This document shows, in pieces, positions 5,376-11,445 of a stretch of 11,445 bases of DNA. This DNA is from Haloarcula sp. (lineage in GTDB: Archaea; Halobacteriota; Halobacteria; Halobacteriales; Haloarculaceae), in NCBI GenBank assembly GCA_028275075.1, contig JAQCNK010000311.1, forward strand, positions 1 to 11,445. The letters are read 5' to 3'. Position 1 is the first letter of the stretch, and the number at the start of each line of letters is the position of its first letter. The notes beneath the pieces are model-generated. The model did not search any database and was not told the DNA's origin. It saw only the letters and a list, made by a program, of their open reading frames with translations. Position numbers and translations under genes: made by a program.

Positions 5376-6151
5376 TGGCCGGCGGCCACGCGACAGGGGC
5401 TGTGACCGGCGATTTCGGCCTTGCTATCTTCGCTCTCGTCGGCCTTCTCGGCGGCGCGCACTGTCTGGGGATGTGTGGACCACTTGTCACACTCTACGCC
5501 GACCAGCTGGGAGACGACGGACCAATCAGGTGGGCTGAAATCCGCCAACATCTACTCTTCAACTTCGGACGAACGGTGAGCTATGCGTTGATAGGGGGGC
5601 TCATGGGACTGCTTGGGACCGTCGTCTACGACACGGCGGCAGTCGTCGCACTGGCCGATACCCTCCGGGCAGTCGCCGGAATCGCTGTTGGTGGATTTAT
5701 CATCGTCACTGGGGGACTGTATCTACGTACTGGGACGACGGCCGGTGCGGTGGCCAGCTTTGGGTCGGGGTCGCTGTTCTGGCGTCTCAGCACACGGTTA
5801 CATCAGCACGTCGATCAGTGGGTCGGCGGGCCACGTATCGTCGCGCTGGGTGCGGTTCACGGCATCCTCCCATGTCCGTTGCTTTATCCGGCATTTCTGT
5901 ACGCCTTCGCCATCGGTTCACCGGCCTACGGTTCGCTCGCACTGGCCGTACTCGGCCTCGGGACAGTGCCAGCGGTGTTCGGGTATGGCGTCGCGTTCAA
6001 CTCGTTTTCACCGCGATTCCAGTCTAGGCTCCACCGCACACTCGGTGCCGTGTTCCTGATTTTGGGGTATCTACCGTTGTCGCACGGGCTGCTAATTTTC
6101 GGTATCGAACTGCCGCACCCGACGATTCCGATATACCAACCCCTGGGGTGA
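5372..6151 (+). CDS. SafE/UreH-like membrane protein (sulfite exporter TauE/SafE-type, DsbD_2 fold), probable copper-related
   Basis: About 259 aa with roughly six membrane helices. The first helix carries GGAHCLGMCG (Cys31 and Cys35), and the second repeat contains HGILPCPLLYPAFLYA (Cys168) followed by LGLGTVPAVFGYG. These are the signatures of the TauE/SafE-annotated UreH/DsbD_2-type family that commonly sits next to CcoI and CcoS in bacterial cbb3 gene clusters. The frame is open upstream to 5165, but that extension is Arg-rich and hydrophilic, antisense in character, and overlaps the upstream gene. The ATG-ATG at 5372/5375, overlapping the previous stop, is the sensible start. Sulfite export is a generic annotation; the paired Cys motifs and the following Cu-ATPase make copper or thiol handling during oxidase maturation more likely here. 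Confidence 0.85.
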   Translation: MMAGGHATGAVTGDFGLAIFALVGLLGGAHCLGMCGPLVTLYADQLGDDGPIRWAEIRQHLLFNFGRTVSYALIGGLMGLLGTVVYDTAAVVALADTLRAVAGIAVGGFIIVTGGLYLRTGTTAGAVASFGSGSLFWRLSTRLHQHVDQWVGGPRIVALGAVHGILPCPLLYPAFLYAFAIGSPAYGSLALAVLGLGTVPAVFGYGVAFNSFSPRFQSRLHRTLGAVFLILGYLPLSHGLLIFGIELPHPTIPIYQPLG

Positions 6152-6155
6152 TTCG

Positions 6156-8480
6156 GTGGGGGACTGTACGCTCTGTGGACTGTCGACGCCGGAACCACCA
6201 CACGCTTCCCCGGACATTGACGGCAAGTACTGCTGTCGGGGCTGTCTCACCGTCGCTCGGACACTCGACGAACAGCCTGAGGAAGCTACTGTCGACGAAC
6301 ATCTCGACACAGGCCCAGCGACGTCGGACGTGGAGGGGGCCGAGGCGTATCTCGATGTCTCGGGGATGCACTGTGCGACCTGCGAGCAGTTCCTGGAGAC
6401 GACAGCGACCGACGTCGCCGGCGTCCGCGCCGCCGAAGCGAGCTACACTTCGGGAATGATGCAGGTGGTATACGACCCAGATCAAACGGGGTCGACGGCC
6501 GTGGCCGAGGGCGTCTCGACATATGGCTACAACGCCCGGAAGCGCACAGACACGACCGAGGACGACGACCAGCAGGCCGTAGGGCGCCTGCTGGTGGGTG
6601 GGTTTTTCGGGATGATGACGATGATGTGGTATCTTCTCTTTCTCTATCCGGTGTATCTCGGTGTCGGGCCGGCCGGCGGGCTCGTCGACCTCTCGGGGCC
6701 GGCCGGGGGGTATCTGTTCGCGAACGTCTGGGTGATGGCGACCGTCGTGCTGGGATACACCGGCTATCCGCTCCTCCGCGGAGCGGTGGTCAGCCTCCGG
6801 GTCGGCCACCCGAACATGGATTTGCTGGTTGCCGTCGCGGCGACGACCGCCTACGTCTACAGCACCATCGCAATGGTGCTCGGGCAGGTGGACGTCTATT
6901 TCGACATCGCAATCGTGGTCGTGCTCGCCGTGACAATCGGTGATTATTATCAGGAGCGCGTGCGTCGACGCGCAACCAGCCGCATAGCGGCTATTACCGA
7001 CGAGCGTAGCGAAACGGCGCGACGTCGAACAGCGGTAGGGACGGAGACGATCGACCACTCCGAAATTGGTGGCCGTGATGAACTGGTGGTTCGAGCGGGC
7101 GAACAGGTCCCAGTCGACGGGAGCGTCGTCGACGGAACGGGTGCAGTCGACGAGGCGTTAGTCACCGGGGAGTCACTCCCGATCACGAAAGGTCCCGGTG
7201 ACGAGGTTATCGGCGGGGGAACTCTCGTCGATGGCGGGCTGGTAGTTCGGGCGGATGAGGAGCCGACGAGCACGGCGGATAGACTGGTCGAGACCCTCTG
7301 GAACGTGCAGAGTGGTGTCGCTGGTCCCCAACGGCTTGTCGACCGCATCGCAGCGGTGTTCGTTCCGCTTGTGTTCGTGCTCGCAGGTCTGACCACCGTC
7401 GGCCATCTGGCGGTTGGGTCTGGTACCACTCCGGCGCTGTTGACCGGGTTGACGGTGCTGGTGGTCTCCTGTCCGTGTGCGCTGGGACTGGCGACGCCGA
7501 TGGCGGTGGCTGCGGGCATCCGTGATGCGCTTGCCGACGGTATCGTCATCACCGACAAGGGTGTCCTCGAGACGGCCACGGAGATAGAGACGGTCGCGTT
7601 CGACAAGACCGGGACGCTAACTACCGGTGAAATGACCGTTCGGGATGTCTTCGGGGACGACGCGACGCTCACGTACGCCACAGCGGTCGAGCAGTTCGCG
7701 ACCCACCCGGTCGCCGAGGCCATCGTCGCAGCCGGCGATCCACCGGACCATCCGGTCACTGACTTCGAAAACTATCCGGGCCAGGGCGTCGGTGCGACCG
7801 TCGGGGACCGGGAGGTCCTCGTCGGCGGCCACGACCTGCTGGCCGACCGCGGCTGGACCATCCCGACTGCGTTCGAGGAACAGTACCGGTCGGCACCGGA
7901 CGACACGGTACCCAGCTACGTGGGTTGGAACGGCCGCGTCCAGGGCGTCGTCGTCGCCGGCGACGAGTTCCGGACGGAGTGGGAGTCGGTTCTGGATAAA
8001 CTCGCTGAGACGTACCGTGTCGTTGTCATCACTGGTGACGACCCGGGCGCTGCCCGCCGGCTTGACGACCACCCCGCCGTCGACGAGGTGTTCGCCGGCG
8101 TCCCACCGGAGGCCAAGGCGGCCGTCGTTGAGCGGCTGACAGCGACTGAAACGGTCGCGATGGTTGGTGACGGGAGCAACGATGCGCCCGCACTCGCCGC
8201 CGCCGACGTTGGCATCGCGATGGAGCGTGGCACCCGCCTCGCTGTCGACGCTGCGGATGTGGTCGTCACCACCGACACCCTCACGCCGATCCCGTCGATC
8301 TTCGAGATGACTCATGGGACCCGACGTCGGGTCCGGGAAAACTTGGGCTGGGCCTTTCTCTACAACGGGATTGCCGTCCCACTCGCGGTGGCTGGACTGC
8401 TCAATCCCCTGTTCGCGGCCATCGCAATGGCGACGAGCAGTTTGCTCGTGGTGGTAAACTCGACGCGGTCGGTCAACTGA
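6156..8480 (+). CDS. Heavy-metal P1B-type ATPase, CcoI/CopA-like Cu(+) transporter
   Basis: This 774-aa membrane pump moves Cu(+) out of the cytoplasm using ATP. At the N-terminus is a Cys cluster, C4xxC7 and C26C27xxC30, typical of the extra metal-binding domain of CcoI/FixI-type pumps. A ferredoxin-like HMA domain follows with GMHCATC (Cys73, Cys76). Then come the membrane and catalytic parts: TGES at 337, the ion-path CPC at 439-441, phosphorylated Asp483 in DKTGT, HP at 517 and GDGSND at 671. In the last helices FLYNG and MATSSLLVVVNS fit the Cu(+)-specific P1B-1 signature. The start is GTG at 6156, 4 nt after the upstream stop, with GGGGTGAT just before it. Domain make-up and operon partners suggest copper delivery for the nearby oxidase rather than simple detoxification; that is an inference. 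Confidence 0.92.
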   Translation: MGDCTLCGLSTPEPPHASPDIDGKYCCRGCLTVARTLDEQPEEATVDEHLDTGPATSDVEGAEAYLDVSGMHCATCEQFLETTATDVAGVRAAEASYTSGMMQVVYDPDQTGSTAVAEGVSTYGYNARKRTDTTEDDDQQAVGRLLVGGFFGMMTMMWYLLFLYPVYLGVGPAGGLVDLSGPAGGYLFANVWVMATVVLGYTGYPLLRGAVVSLRVGHPNMDLLVAVAATTAYVYSTIAMVLGQVDVYFDIAIVVVLAVTIGDYYQERVRRRATSRIAAITDERSETARRRTAVGTETIDHSEIGGRDELVVRAGEQVPVDGSVVDGTGAVDEALVTGESLPITKGPGDEVIGGGTLVDGGLVVRADEEPTSTADRLVETLWNVQSGVAGPQRLVDRIAAVFVPLVFVLAGLTTVGHLAVGSGTTPALLTGLTVLVVSCPCALGLATPMAVAAGIRDALADGIVITDKGVLETATEIETVAFDKTGTLTTGEMTVRDVFGDDATLTYATAVEQFATHPVAEAIVAAGDPPDHPVTDFENYPGQGVGATVGDREVLVGGHDLLADRGWTIPTAFEEQYRSAPDDTVPSYVGWNGRVQGVVVAGDEFRTEWESVLDKLAETYRVVVITGDDPGAARRLDDHPAVDEVFAGVPPEAKAAVVERLTATETVAMVGDGSNDAPALAAADVGIAMERGTRLAVDAADVVVTTDTLTPIPSIFEMTHGTRRRVRENLGWAFLYNGIAVPLAVAGLLNPLFAAIAMATSSLLVVVNSTRSVN

Positions 8481-8523
8481 CCGCTTCGTTTTACCCGCCG
8501 CAGTGTCCGTCAGGAATCCCAGG

Positions 8524-8537
8524 TTGTCCTGTGACAA
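8524..8537. promoter_or_regulatory. Palindrome TTGTC-CTGT-GACAA upstream of the oxidase operon (copy 4)
   Basis: The inverted repeat has perfect arms. It ends 41 nt before the ATG at 8579. A TATA-like CTACAAAT (8543-8550) begins 5 nt after it, about 29 nt before the start codon. The layout matches that before 3961, so the oxidase operon appears to have its own controlled promoter even though the Cu-ATPase gene ends only 98 nt upstream. Confidence 0.7.
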
Positions 8538-8578
8538 GGTAGGCTACAAATCCATCGAGTCAATCCAATCGAAACAGT

Positions 8579-9079
8579 ATGGGTATGAAGACGGTGCAAA
8601 CAGGCACCATGGGGTCGATTGCAGAATCGGACGGACTCAGCGGCCGTCGATATTTTCACAAGATCTTGTCACGCGTGGTGATATTGGTGGCCGGACTCGG
8701 CTCTATCGGCGTTGCCAGCGCACAGGGGACGAGTGGTGGGGCAGGCGGGGGTGGCGGTTCCGGGCTCTACGTCACAGCAGCAGCGCTGACACTCACCGGA
8801 CTCGCTATCGGCGCAGTCTACCTGTTCAGCTGGCGCGACAGGCCGGAGCGGACGTTCACCCCGGCGACGCCGACGGAAGACAGGGTTCCGAACCGACACA
8901 CTGGACAGATGTACGAATCCAACGTCGCGTCGAGCGAAACCAAGTCGGTCGACCACGACGCGTACGACCCGATCGGAACCGGACTCCTTCTCGCGATGTA
9001 CTTCGCCGTAATCGCCCTCATGTGGCTGTTCATGTACTTCGTCGAGTTCCTCGGTAACGGACCAACGGTGGTGGGGTAA
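8579..9079 (+). CDS. Small ba3 oxidase subunit (CbaD/subunit IIa-like C-terminus)
   Basis: A 166-aa membrane protein, first in the oxidase operon. It has a hydrophobic N-terminal segment ending in ASAQ (about residues 31-49), which could be a signal peptide or an anchor, then a Gly/Ser-rich stretch and a second helix (about 62-83). A hydrophilic middle part follows, then a C-terminal helix, DPIGTGLLLAMYFAVIAL and onwards, ending FLGNGPTVVG. That last part resembles the single-helix subunit IIa (COX2A) of B-type oxidases and the haloarchaeal CbaD proteins. The start at 8579 fits a leaderless message; ATGs at codons 3 and 11 are alternatives. The stop lies 2 nt before the subunit II start. Family assignment rests on the C-terminal pattern and gene order. 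Confidence 0.7.
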   Translation: MGMKTVQTGTMGSIAESDGLSGRRYFHKILSRVVILVAGLGSIGVASAQGTSGGAGGGGGSGLYVTAAALTLTGLAIGAVYLFSWRDRPERTFTPATPTEDRVPNRHTGQMYESNVASSETKSVDHDAYDPIGTGLLLAMYFAVIALMWLFMYFVEFLGNGPTVVG

Positions 9080-9081
9080 CC

Positions 9082-9597
9082 GTGCACGTCCACAAATACG
9101 AGCGAATTTGGCTTGTCGCCGCACTTGCGCTCATCGTACTGTTCATCGGGACGGTGACCTACGGCGCCGTCGGTGCCGGTTACGGTATGGTCGACGCGAC
9201 AGGTGGGGAAGTCGACCCGACGAACCCGACGGCTTCGGACAACTTCCGGGAATCGGGAGTCTACAACGGTAGTGAACAGAACCACTACGACGTGTATATC
9301 GAGGCCGTTCAGTTCGCGTTCGTCCCGGGGACGAGCGAGCCTGTCCGTCTCCCCGCCAACAGCACCGTCACTTTCCATGTGACCAGCGGCGACGTGATTC
9401 ACGGGTTCGAGGTCGTCGGGACGAACATCAACACGATGGCCGTTCCCGGACAGGTCGCGACGGTCACTGTCGAGTTCGACGAACCCGGCGAGTACGGTCT
9501 CGTCTGTAACGAGTACTGCGGGAGCGGGCATCACACGATGGAGGGGTCGCTGGATGTCGTGCCGCCCGCGGAGTTCAACGAGAGCGAGGTGAACTGA
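9082..9597 (+). CDS. cbaB: ba3-type cytochrome oxidase subunit II (CuA)
   Basis: A 171-aa subunit that receives electrons from a small blue copper protein or cytochrome c and passes them to subunit I. One N-terminal helix (about residues 9-32) anchors an extracellular cupredoxin domain. The binuclear CuA ligands are complete: His107 in VIHGFEV, then Cys142, Glu144 (backbone), Cys146, His150 and Met153 in CNEYCGSGHHTM. The spacing matches the Thermus ba3 protein, where the middle residue is Gln, and so does the overall length. The start is GTG at 9082, 2 nt after the upstream stop. The stop is followed after 1 nt by subunit I, so the three genes form one operon. The surface is acidic, as expected outside a halophile. 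Confidence 0.93.
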   Translation: MHVHKYERIWLVAALALIVLFIGTVTYGAVGAGYGMVDATGGEVDPTNPTASDNFRESGVYNGSEQNHYDVYIEAVQFAFVPGTSEPVRLPANSTVTFHVTSGDVIHGFEVVGTNINTMAVPGQVATVTVEFDEPGEYGLVCNEYCGSGHHTMEGSLDVVPPAEFNESEVN

Positions 9598-9598
9598 G

Positions 9599-11347
9599 AT
9601 GGCACATCCACACAAATCAGAGCAGCCACAGGCGTACGAAGCCGACGAGACACAGCTGAAGGATCGCCTCGCTTTCATAGACCGGTACCCGACCGCCGCA
9701 CGAATCACTCGGCTCTCACTCAGTGTCTCGTTTACCGCACTGGCTATCGGTGCTATCCTGGGTATCATCCAGGCGCTGCATCGGACGAACGTCTTCCGGG
9801 GACTCATCAGCTCGGCCGACTACTACTCCGTACTGACGGGGCATGGCGTCCTGCTCGCGCTGTTTTTCACTATCTTCTTCCTGACGGGTATCTTCACCTG
9901 GGGAACCAGCCGAAGCCTCGGCAGGGAACTCCCCTCTCCGCGGTTCTCGCTGGCGTGGTTCCTCCTGATGCTCTCTGGGGCAGTGATGACCTCGACGGCT
10001 ATCTTCGGCGGGCTGGTCGGCCAGATACCGTTCTCGGCCGACGTCCTGTACACGTTCTATGCCCCGCTGCAAGCCCACCCGCTGTTCTACGCGGGACTGG
10101 CAGCCTGGCTCGTTGGGACGTGGCTCGCTGGAGCCGACTGGTTCCGGACGTACTACCACTGGCGACAGGACAACCCGGACGAGCGAATCCCGCTGCAGAT
10201 GTTCATGATCATGACGACGATGCTGATGTGGTACATCGCCACGCTCGGCGTCGCCGTCGAGGTGCTCGTCTTCCTCCTGCCGCTCTCGCTCGGCCTCATT
10301 GAGAGTGTCGACCCCTTGCTCACCAGAACGCTGTTCTGGTTCTTCGGTCACCCGGTCGTCTACTTCTGGCTGATGCCGGCCTATTTCGCGTGGTACACCG
10401 TCCTGCCAAAACTCTCAGGCGGACGGCTCTTCAGCGACCCGCTGGCCCGCGTCGTCTTTATTCTCTTTCTCCTGTTGTCGACGCCGGTCGGCTTCCACCA
10501 CCAGTACGCCGACCCCGGCGTCCCGGAGGGCTTCAAGTTCATCGCGATGACCAACACGATGTTCCTGTTGCTCCCGAGCTTCCTTACCGCCTTCACCGTC
10601 GTCGCGAGCATGGAGTACGGGGCTCGCCAGCGAGGCGGCACGGGATATCTGGGCTGGCTCAAGTCGCTTCCGTGGGGGAACCCGGCCTTTGCCGGCTGTG
10701 CGCTGGCCGGAATGATGTTCGCCGCCGGGGGCTTCTCGGGCATCATCAACGCAGGGATGAACATCAACTCGCTTATCCACAACACGTTGTGGGTTCCAGG
10801 GCACTTCCACCTCACCGTCGGGACGGCAAGCGCCCTGACGATGATGGCGATCAGTTACTGGCTCTACCCACAGATTACCGGCAAGCGACTGCAGTTCTAT
10901 GGCGTTGCCCAGATACAGCCGTATATCTGGTTCATTGGCATGGGGCTGATGTCCAACGCGATGCACCGAGCGGGGCTAGCCGGGGTCCCCCGACGCACCG
11001 CCGAACCGCAGTACCAGCAGTTCGACTTCGCACCGGTCCTGGGTTCGATGTCCGAGATGCGCCTCCAGATTGCTATCGGCGGGTCGCTGCTGACGCTGGG
11101 CGCGCTCATGTTCGTGTTCGTGATGGTCGGAACGTGGCTAGCCGAGCGTGGACGGGGTCGGTTGCGTGTCGACAGCCACCTTCCCAAACCCATCTCCGGG
11201 GCTTCGGACAGCCCAAGGGTGCTCGACAACGTCAAACTCTGGTTCCTCATCGCAGTCGTGCTCGTCGCCATCGCCTATGGCTTTCCCATCTACTCAATGG
11301 TGGCCGATGGTGTATTCAGCCCTGCTGCGCCGCCGTTCCCCGTGTGA
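9599..11347 (+). CDS. cbaA: ba3-type (B-family) cytochrome oxidase subunit I
   Basis: This 582-aa catalytic subunit has about 13 membrane helices and reduces O2 to water while pumping protons. All metal ligands are visible: His82 (LTGHGV) and His404 for the low-spin heme; His251 (FGHPVVYFW), His300 and His301 (GFHHQYADP) for CuB; and His402 (PGHFH) for the high-spin heme. Tyr255 is the Tyr that cross-links to the CuB His. From His251 onward the offset to Thermus ba3 numbering is a constant 18, so no segment is missing. There is no Glu in the HPxVY-type motif as in A-family enzymes (here HPVVY), which agrees with the B family. It ends 39 nt before another copy of the shared palindrome. No subunit III gene is present. 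Confidence 0.95.
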   Translation: MAHPHKSEQPQAYEADETQLKDRLAFIDRYPTAARITRLSLSVSFTALAIGAILGIIQALHRTNVFRGLISSADYYSVLTGHGVLLALFFTIFFLTGIFTWGTSRSLGRELPSPRFSLAWFLLMLSGAVMTSTAIFGGLVGQIPFSADVLYTFYAPLQAHPLFYAGLAAWLVGTWLAGADWFRTYYHWRQDNPDERIPLQMFMIMTTMLMWYIATLGVAVEVLVFLLPLSLGLIESVDPLLTRTLFWFFGHPVVYFWLMPAYFAWYTVLPKLSGGRLFSDPLARVVFILFLLLSTPVGFHHQYADPGVPEGFKFIAMTNTMFLLLPSFLTAFTVVASMEYGARQRGGTGYLGWLKSLPWGNPAFAGCALAGMMFAAGGFSGIINAGMNINSLIHNTLWVPGHFHLTVGTASALTMMAISYWLYPQITGKRLQFYGVAQIQPYIWFIGMGLMSNAMHRAGLAGVPRRTAEPQYQQFDFAPVLGSMSEMRLQIAIGGSLLTLGALMFVFVMVGTWLAERGRGRLRVDSHLPKPISGASDSPRVLDNVKLWFLIAVVLVAIAYGFPIYSMVADGVFSPAAPPFPV

Positions 11348-11386
11348 ACACCTGATTACCACGCAGGCGTTCGGTCTCCCACTCGG

Positions 11387-11400
11387 TTGTCACACGACAA
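11387..11400. promoter_or_regulatory. Palindrome TTGTC-ACAC-GACAA after the oxidase operon (copy 5)
   Basis: Here the symmetry extends to GG...CC on both sides (11385-11402). A TATA-like TCAATTTT (11409-11416) follows 8 nt later and an ATG occurs at 11439, 38 nt after the site. The layout is that of the other promoters and predicts a regulated gene starting at the window edge. Confidence 0.65.
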
Positions 11401-11438
11401 CCAGACGTTCAATTTTCTGTCCTCCTACATCCGAACGA

Positions 11439-11445
11439 ATGCGTA
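11439..11445 (+). CDS. Possible start of the next gene (only two codons visible)
   Basis: ATG-CGT is followed by the window end. The call rests only on promoter geometry: the ATG is 38 nt after the palindrome at 11387-11400 and about 30 nt after the start of a TATA-like box, the spacing seen before 3961 and 8579. In other haloarchaea a halocyanin (blue copper electron donor) or another small oxidase subunit is often found near this position; that identity is a guess. Confidence 0.3.

Noticed and set aside
7617..8537. 306-aa minus frame opposite the Cu-ATPase (likewise 6024-7058 and 6950-7759 minus)
   Set aside because: These are antisense shadows of a GC-rich coding sequence. The plus strand encodes an intact P1B ATPase with all motifs across them.

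Overview
The window comes from a haloarchaeon (class Halobacteria). The main genes encode strongly acidic proteins (Asp/Glu-rich, few Lys), the DNA is GC-rich, tightly packed genes use ATG, GTG and TTG starts, and the first genes of transcription units look leaderless. Recognisable haloarchaeal families are a bacterio-opsin-activator (Bat) type HTH regulator, a DUF7563-like zinc-finger micro-protein and a B-type (ba3) cytochrome oxidase. The genus cannot be fixed from the sequence alone; a Haloarcula-like organism is only a guess.

Left (1-1984): the 3' part of a tandem-repeat arsA ATPase gene is translationally coupled to two short acidic proteins that both end in Gly-Cys-Cys-stop. This looks like an arsenic/antimony handling unit whose start lies outside the window. 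Middle-left (1985-3100): a gene-poor, less GC-rich stretch holding one 51-aa zinc-finger protein (too short for most gene callers). Behind it lies a run of hairpins on the minus strand that resembles the right end and non-coding RNA of an IS1341/IS605-type (TnpB) element without its tnpB gene.

Middle (3101-5103): a minus-strand Bat-type regulator lies divergent from a 40-aa single-helix membrane protein. A two-domain thiosulfate sulfurtransferase (rhodanese) follows. Right (5178-8480): a tight operon of a 65-aa membrane protein, a SafE/UreH-like membrane protein with HCxxxC and PC motifs, and a CcoI/CopA-like Cu(+)-exporting P1B ATPase. This gene set resembles the copper-loading genes found beside bacterial cbb3 oxidases. 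Far right (8579-11347): the ba3-type oxidase itself, as a CbaD/IIa-like small subunit, subunit II with a complete CuA site, and subunit I with all heme and CuB ligands.

The most notable observation is a shared palindrome, TTGTC-N4-GACAA. It occurs four times exactly (2239, 3910, 8524, 11387) and once with a single mismatch (5127), where about 0.01 exact matches would be expected by chance in 11.4 kb. At four of the five sites it lies 37-41 nt upstream of a start codon, usually just ahead of a TATA-like stretch. It would tie the small membrane protein, the copper operon, the oxidase operon and the next gene beyond the window into one regulon. The divergently placed Bat-type regulator is the obvious candidate to bind it. 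In this reading the region is a self-contained module: regulator, copper supply and oxidase, with a rhodanese of unknown link, lying next to an arsenic resistance unit.
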